Below, in pieces: positions 59,053 through 64,000 of a DNA stretch of 64,000 nt; within the stretch, counting starts at the first letter, position 1, and each line of letters starts with the position of its first letter. The notes beneath the pieces are model-generated. The model was not told the DNA's origin, ran no database searches, and was given only the letters and a program-made list of their open reading frames with translations. This DNA comes from Pseudomonas triticicola. Its GTDB lineage: Bacteria > Pseudomonadota > Gammaproteobacteria > Pseudomonadales > Pseudomonadaceae. The position numbers and the translations under genes were made by a program. The stretch lies in assembly GCF_019145375.1 (NCBI RefSeq), contig NZ_JAHSTX010000001.1, positions 1,711,001-1,775,000 of the forward strand, read 5' to 3'.

Positions 59053-61623
59053 ATGTTTTCCTCCCAACACCACACATCTGAAAGTTGTGTTAAGCATCAT
59101 GTTGCGCGCCAGAAAAACAAAGCGGCGTTGGGCTGCCTGCATCCATTGTGCTTTGCTATCAACATGGCCATTTGCGGATTCGCCGTGGGCGCCGAAGCCC
59201 CGGCCGCAGTGGCGAGTGAATCTTTCAATACGCTGTTCCTTGAAGGTTCATCGGCGGTCGATCTGCAACCGTTGCTGAATGCCAACAGCGTCTTGCCAGG
59301 CCAATACCGCGTCGACGTGTTCAGCAACGGCACGCTGGTCGGGCGTCGCGATATCGATTTCGCGGCCAACCCGGTCAACGGCAAAGTCGAGCCACGCATC
59401 ACCCTGGAACTGTTGCAGCAGCTGGGTGTGGACATGCGCAAACTGCGTGAGCAGGGTCTGGTTGACGAGCAACACCCTGCCGATCACTACGACCTGCCTG
59501 CAATGATCGAGCAAGCGAGTCTCAATTTCGATGCCAACCGCCTGCGCCTCAATATCAGTGTGCCGCAGGTCGCCATGGCGCGTGGCATGCGCGGCTATGT
59601 AGATCCGGAGCTTTGGGACCAAGGCGTGGCCGCCGGTTTCATCAACTACCAGCTGAGCAGCACCCGCAGCAAAACCGATTACACCACGCAAATCTCCAAT
59701 AACCTGGGGCTGCGCAACGGCATCAACTTTGGTGCCTGGCGTCTGCGCAACGAATCCAACCTGAGCAGCTCCACCGGCCGGCCCAATCGTTTTGTCAGCA
59801 ACCGCACGTTCATCCAGCGCGACCTCACGGCGATCAAGGGGCAACTGAGCGCGGGTGAAATCTTTTCCGACTCGGATCTGTTCGACAGCGTGCGCTACCA
59901 AGGCGTCAAGATCGCTTCTGATGAAGGCATGCGTGCAGACAGTGAGCGCGGTTATGCACCGATCATTCGTGGCGTGGCGGAAACCAATGCGAAGATCGAG
60001 GTCCGCCAGGACAACTACATTCTCTACACCACCAATGTACCGCCGGGTCCGTTCGAGATCAGTGATATCTACCCATCGGGCTCCAACGGTGACCTGGAGA
60101 TCACCATTGTCGAAGCGGATGGTCGGCGCAAGGTAACCCGGCAGGCGTTCTCCGCCCTGCCGACGATGGTGCGTGAGGGGCAACTGAAGTACAGCCTGTC
60201 GAGCGGCAAGTTCAACAACAACAGCGAGGGCTATGACAAACCGGCTTTCCTTGGGGGCACTTTCGCCTACGGCTTGACCAGCAATCTGACGGGCATTGCC
60301 GGCATTCAGGCGAGCAACGGCTTCAAGGCGCTGTCCATCGGTGCGGCGAAGAACACCTCGATTGGCGCGATGTCCCTGGACGTTACGCAATCGTCCAGCA
60401 AGGCATTCGGCAAAACCACCCAGGGCAGCAGTGTCCGCGCGCTCTATGCAAAGACCTTCACCGGTACCGATACCAGCTTCACCCTCGCCGCCTATCGTTA
60501 TTCGACCGAGGGTTACCGCACGCTGACCGACCATGTGCAGGACACCAGCGCCGGCGCTACGCGGCGCGCGGGCAATGCCAAAACCCGTACCGACCTCACG
60601 GTCAACCAGACCCTTGGCGAAGCGCGCCAGTTCGGCTCGCTGTATTTGAATGCCAGTGACCAGCGCTATTGGGATCGCGGTGGCTCGCGCAGCTTTTCCG
60701 CCGGCTACAACAACAATTGGCGCGACCTGAACTACAACATCAGCCTGAGCAAAACCCAGGAATTCGGCGCACGCGGTGACACCAGCAACGACACGCAATT
60801 AAGCGTTTCAATTTCGTTCCCGCTCGGATCGACACCACGCGCACCGCGTGCCTACGTCTCCAGTAACCATCAGAACGCCGGTACCAGCACGCAAGCCGGG
60901 ATCAATGGTTATCTGACCGAGGACAGCGACACCTACTATTCCGTGCAGACCGGGCGCAGCGTCCAGGGCGAGCGCTCTGGCTCGCTCAGTTTGAGTACCC
61001 GTACGTCGATGGGCGATCTGGGCTTTGGCTACAACCGAGGCAGCGGCTATGAGTCGCAGAACCTGAGTGCGGCCGGATCGCTGGTGGCTCATGCCGGCGG
61101 CATCAATATGGGCCAGACCGTCGGTGAAACGTTCGGCCTGGTGGAAGTCCCCGGCATGTCGGGCGTCGAAGTCAGCAGCTATTCGGGTGTGAAAACCGGC
61201 CTGAACGGCTATGCGGTTCTGCCTAACGCGCAACCGTACCGCGTGAACTGGGTAACGCTGGACACGCGTAACCTGGGCGGTGAGATCGAGCTGGACAATG
61301 CCACCCAGCAACTGGTGCCAAGACGAGGTTCGGTGGTTCTTGCACGCTTCGAAGGCAGCAAAGGCAGACGCGTCCAGTTTGAACTGTACGATGCCAACGG
61401 CCAGCCGATTCCATTCGGCGCGGTGCTGTTGGATAGCGACGGCAAACAACTGGCATTGTCAGATCCGACGGGCAAGGCCCTGGCGCTGGTGACCAAAGAT
61501 CACGGTGTCATCACCATCAAGTGGCAGGGCAAAAGCTGCCCCGTGCCATACAAGCTGCCGGAAAAGGTCGAAGGTTTGAACTACGAGCAATATCGGTTGG
61601 CCTGCTCTTCGAGCGCGAAGTAG
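59053..61623 (+). CDS. outer membrane fimbrial usher (FimD/PapC-like)
   Basis: The 856-residue protein has an unusually long N-terminal leader (about 45 residues before GAEAPAAVASESFNTLFLEG). Then come the usher N-domain, a long barrel with the plug-like motif (RGVAETNAKIEVRQDNYILY and NVPPGPFEISDIYPSGSNGD), and the C-terminal domains (FGAVLLDSDGKQLALSDPTG ... KLPEKVEGLNYEQYRLAC). It secretes and orders pilin subunits. A possible internal start at MAICGFAVG would give a more usual signal peptide. It closes the pilin-chaperone-usher operon. Confidence 0.94.
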   Translation: MFSSQHHTSESCVKHHVARQKNKAALGCLHPLCFAINMAICGFAVGAEAPAAVASESFNTLFLEGSSAVDLQPLLNANSVLPGQYRVDVFSNGTLVGRRDIDFAANPVNGKVEPRITLELLQQLGVDMRKLREQGLVDEQHPADHYDLPAMIEQASLNFDANRLRLNISVPQVAMARGMRGYVDPELWDQGVAAGFINYQLSSTRSKTDYTTQISNNLGLRNGINFGAWRLRNESNLSSSTGRPNRFVSNRTFIQRDLTAIKGQLSAGEIFSDSDLFDSVRYQGVKIASDEGMRADSERGYAPIIRGVAETNAKIEVRQDNYILYTTNVPPGPFEISDIYPSGSNGDLEITIVEADGRRKVTRQAFSALPTMVREGQLKYSLSSGKFNNNSEGYDKPAFLGGTFAYGLTSNLTGIAGIQASNGFKALSIGAAKNTSIGAMSLDVTQSSSKAFGKTTQGSSVRALYAKTFTGTDTSFTLAAYRYSTEGYRTLTDHVQDTSAGATRRAGNAKTRTDLTVNQTLGEARQFGSLYLNASDQRYWDRGGSRSFSAGYNNNWRDLNYNISLSKTQEFGARGDTSNDTQLSVSISFPLGSTPRAPRAYVSSNHQNAGTSTQAGINGYLTEDSDTYYSVQTGRSVQGERSGSLSLSTRTSMGDLGFGYNRGSGYESQNLSAAGSLVAHAGGINMGQTVGETFGLVEVPGMSGVEVSSYSGVKTGLNGYAVLPNAQPYRVNWVTLDTRNLGGEIELDNATQQLVPRRGSVVLARFEGSKGRRVQFELYDANGQPIPFGAVLLDSDGKQLALSDPTGKALALVTKDHGVITIKWQGKSCPVPYKLPEKVEGLNYEQYRLACSSSAK

Positions 61624-61667
61624 ACCGACCGCGAGTTTGTCACTCTACGCCCCCTCAGCCAGAACAC

Positions 61668-61691
61668 AGCCCTGATGATTCAGGGCTTTTC
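61668..61691 (+). terminator. Rho-independent terminator after usher gene
   Basis: AGCCCTGA-TGAT-TCAGGGCT followed by TTTT, 45 bases after the usher stop. Confidence 0.85.
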
Positions 61692-61763
61692 AATGCGCAC
61701 AGTTTGGACATTGCCGTCATCAATAACATCGGAGTTTGCAAAACAGCTGCAATGACCAGGCAA

Positions 61764-62669
61764 TCACTCCCAAGGCGCCGGTGACCACGCTTCCACCAGC
61801 CTGTCGATAAACAGCCGAATCTTCGGCGACAGGTGTCGCTTGCTCGGATAAATCACCCGGATCGGCTCGGCAGCCTCGGCGTACTCTGCGAGCAACTGCA
61901 CGAGCTTGCCACTGCGCAGGTCATCGTTGACCACATAGGATGGCAATGTCGCGATACCGAGGCCGGCCGCAGTCGCCTGATGCAAGGCTTCGGCGCTGTC
62001 CATTTGCAGCCGTCCGGCATGAATGACCGGCACAGGCTGACCATTGACGCGAAAATTCCACGGCAGCAATCGGCCGCCGCTGACGAAGTGCAGGCACGCA
62101 TGCCCGGCGAGATCTTCGGGTGTCTGCGGTGCCGGATGTTCATTCAGATAATCGGGCGAGGCACAGGTGATCATTTGCTGGTAAGCCACCGTGCGCGTGA
62201 GTAGTCCGGAGTCTTCCTTGGGCGGACCGATGCGAATCGCCAGATCGAAACCCTCGTCGATCAGGTCGACGAGCCGATCGGAAAACGTCGCGTCGATGGC
62301 GAGCGACGGCCAGTCTCTCAAGCAGCGCTCGATGTGCTGCACAACGTGCAGCCGGCCCAGTGCTACCGGCAGGCTCATGCGCAAGCGGCCGCTGGGCGTC
62401 GAACGGCGGAACGCCAAAGCCTCTTCGACCTCGTCCAGATCCTGCAAGATGCCCACACATCGCTCATACAGCACCCGACCATCGTCGGTCAGGCTCAGGC
62501 TGCGGGTGGTGCGGTTGAGCAGGCGGACCTGCAAACGCGATTCAAGCCGCACGATCGATTTACCAACGGCCGAGCGGGTCAGCCCGAGTTGCCTGGCAGC
62601 CGCCGTAAAACTTCCGGTATCCACCGAGGCGACGAAGGCGGCGATGTCGTTCAGGTTATGCAGTTCCAT
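61764..62669 (-). CDS. LysR-type transcriptional regulator
   Basis: ATG 62669 has GGAGG upstream. The 301-residue protein starts MELHNLNDIAAFVASVDTGS and has the LysR helix-turn-helix (FTAAARQLGLTRSAVGKSIV) followed by LNRTTRSLSLTDDGR. The effector domain has the pattern of the CrgA/DmlR-like branch. It diverges from an alpha/beta hydrolase gene 110 bases away and is likely its regulator. Confidence 0.93.
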   Translation of the reverse strand: MELHNLNDIAAFVASVDTGSFTAAARQLGLTRSAVGKSIVRLESRLQVRLLNRTTRSLSLTDDGRVLYERCVGILQDLDEVEEALAFRRSTPSGRLRMSLPVALGRLHVVQHIERCLRDWPSLAIDATFSDRLVDLIDEGFDLAIRIGPPKEDSGLLTRTVAYQQMITCASPDYLNEHPAPQTPEDLAGHACLHFVSGGRLLPWNFRVNGQPVPVIHAGRLQMDSAEALHQATAAGLGIATLPSYVVNDDLRSGKLVQLLAEYAEAAEPIRVIYPSKRHLSPKIRLFIDRLVEAWSPAPWE

Positions 62670-62779
62670 GAGGCCTCCGGGTTTGGCATTCAAGCGGCTT
62701 GGCACCGGTTATGGGGAACCCTATTCCCCAATCATGAGCATAACATCTCGATTAGTTAAGCCATCACTAACGAGGTCAT

Positions 62780-63706
62780 ATGAACACTGAAGTAAAAGCA
62801 GCCGTGCAAACCTGGGCCAACAGCCTCAGCGATCTGGTGCCCGTGCTGAAGGGTATCGATACCACCACTAAGATGAGCGACATCCGCGATGCCTACGCAA
62901 AAATGCTCGGGCAGAATCAACCACCGGCTGGCGTGAGATTTGAAGCAGTCGACATGGGCGGCGTGCCCGCTACGCTGGTGACTCCGGATGAACTCAAGAC
63001 CGACGCGGTGCTGATGTACATCCACGGCGGTGCCTACATCGTCGGTCGACCTGACGGCTACCACGGCATCGGCGGCAACTACGCAAAAATGCTCGGCGCG
63101 CGGGTGTACATGCCGGATTACCGCCTCGCACCCGAGCATCAGTTCCCCGCCTCCATCGATGACACTTTGCGCGCCTATGAGTGGTTGCTTGAGCAGAACA
63201 TCGCCGCCAGCAAGATTGCCTTCGCAGGCGAGTCGGCGGGTGGCGCGATGGTGGTCAGCGTGATGGTCGCGGCAAAATCCAAAGGCTTGCCCTTGCCCGC
63301 AGTGGGTTCGTCCATCTCGCCATGGGCCAACCTCGAACACACCGGCGTCTCCATGAGCAATCGTGAAGGCCTTGATCCGCTGAACTCCAAGCCCGTGCTG
63401 GATATCCTCGCGCGAGCCTTTCTCGGCGGCACCTTGGCCAACCATCCGCTGGCGTCGCCGGTGTTCGCCGACGTCACCGGACTGCCACCGATTCTGGTAC
63501 AGATCGGCGAAAACGAACTGATGCTCAGTGACGCCATGCGTCTGGCCAATCACCTGGCGGACAACCGCGTCCGGGTCAATCTCGAAGTGTGGCCCGGCAT
63601 GTTTCACGCCTGGCATTTCTACGCAGGCATGCTGGCCGAGGGGCAGCAGGCGCTGGAGAGTTCGGTGCGGTTTATCGAGGCGGGGTTGATTGGGGCGGCT
63701 TGCTGA
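62780..63706 (+). CDS. alpha/beta hydrolase (hormone-sensitive lipase family)
   Basis: The 308-residue protein has the oxyanion motif H82-G-G84 in YIHGGAYIVG, the nucleophile elbow GES152AGG, and a C-terminal His in PGMFHAWHFY. Asp in ENELMLSD completes the triad. There is no signal peptide, so it is cytoplasmic. It hydrolyses short-chain esters or related substrates. It is divergent from the LysR gene. Confidence 0.92.
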   Translation: MNTEVKAAVQTWANSLSDLVPVLKGIDTTTKMSDIRDAYAKMLGQNQPPAGVRFEAVDMGGVPATLVTPDELKTDAVLMYIHGGAYIVGRPDGYHGIGGNYAKMLGARVYMPDYRLAPEHQFPASIDDTLRAYEWLLEQNIAASKIAFAGESAGGAMVVSVMVAAKSKGLPLPAVGSSISPWANLEHTGVSMSNREGLDPLNSKPVLDILARAFLGGTLANHPLASPVFADVTGLPPILVQIGENELMLSDAMRLANHLADNRVRVNLEVWPGMFHAWHFYAGMLAEGQQALESSVRFIEAGLIGAAC

Positions 63707-63800
63707 TCAGACAGCATTCGCTGCTGATCGGCGACACTTCTGGCTGTATAGCTCGGCGCCTTGGCGGTATGGTGGTTTGCCGACCGCCGAGGAACCCTTA

Positions 63801-64000
63801 ATGCCGAAAAAACCACCACCCCCTGACAGCAACCCCAGCGCAGCCGACATCGAACGCACCATTCTGGCCTTGAACAAAATGGCCGAACGCCTGTGGGGTG
63901 ACGGGCGTGAAGCCGAGGCCAAGGCGTTGCTCGATGCGCTGGATGCGTTGAACCGCGCCCTCGACCGGATCCGCATTGGTGAAAGTCGCAGGGCCGTCAC
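63801..64000 (+). CDS. hypothetical protein, N-terminal part (partial)
   Basis: ATG 63801 has GAGGAA upstream. The visible residues start MPKKPPPPDSNPSAADIERT, followed by a helical, Ala/Leu-rich stretch (MAERLWGDGREAEAKALLDA). The frame runs off the right edge. No family is recognised. It follows the hydrolase by about 95 bases. Confidence 0.6.
   Translation, partial: MPKKPPPPDSNPSAADIERTILALNKMAERLWGDGREAEAKALLDALDALNRALDRIRIGESRRAV

Overview
The window is high-GC, gene-dense chromosomal DNA. Gene content and repeats point to a Pseudomonas of the fluorescens group: REP palindromes built on GGGAGCGAGCCTGCTCGCGA, a Pst phosphate operon, a Roc-like sensory locus, DUF6124 genes, and an operon that (from memory) matches P. 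aeruginosa PA0691-PA0701. The species call is inference; no 16S or marker comparison was possible.

Layout. 1-9.4 kb: a Bat-type von Willebrand factor A operon (end of a DUF4381 protein, BatA, BatB/C, BatD) running into a periplasmic HAD phosphatase, an arylsulfatase and an MFS/spermidine-synthase fusion. The batD signal-peptide region contains an in-frame REP pair. 9.4-17 kb: REPs, a (TTGATC)12 microsatellite, a DUF3313 lipoprotein, an eight-haem TPR cytochrome, a membrane protein, a small unknown protein, an aspartate/glutamate racemase and a GNAT acetyltransferase. 17.1-21.5 kb: two near-identical cassettes (structured leader, DUF6124 gene, palindromic repeat) flank a gene for an Ig-like protein with a compositionally foreign C-terminus. 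The two leaders differ by compensatory changes and show a three-strand, mutually exclusive pairing scheme that includes the Shine-Dalgarno sequence. This is the strongest candidate here for an undescribed regulatory system.

21.5-31.7 kb (minus strand): a LysR regulator and a nine-gene envelope operon (PhdA-like Phd/DUF772 protein, TpsB/FhaC-type outer membrane protein, DUF2341-ExbB, ExbD, TonB, porin, coiled-coil protein, YbjN protein, parvulin PPIase). The usual TpsA partner is not in the window. 32-44.5 kb: GapN-like aldehyde dehydrogenase, YiaW/YiaV/FUSC efflux set, EamA transporter with divergent Lrp regulator, YceK-like lipoprotein, BI-1/YccA protein, tRNA-Ser(UGA), a HAD/Fic-like pair whose Fic motif has Gln in place of the catalytic His, and pstSCAB with a PHO-box candidate.

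44.7-61.7 kb: a two-domain KaiC-type ATPase with a CheY-like regulator, then a dispersed chaperone-usher fimbrial locus. A tip-adhesin-like gene, a minor pilin, and a pilin-chaperone-usher operon are separated by a chemoreceptor, a pseudo-receiver and a Roc/Bvg-like system (hybrid kinase, LuxR-type regulator, EAL regulator). Intergenic regions across this locus repeat a palindrome related to TGAGAMTTGTCTCA (M = A or C), probably a shared operator. 61.7-64 kb: divergent LysR regulator and alpha/beta hydrolase, then the start of another gene. All REP elements I found lie in the first 32 kb.
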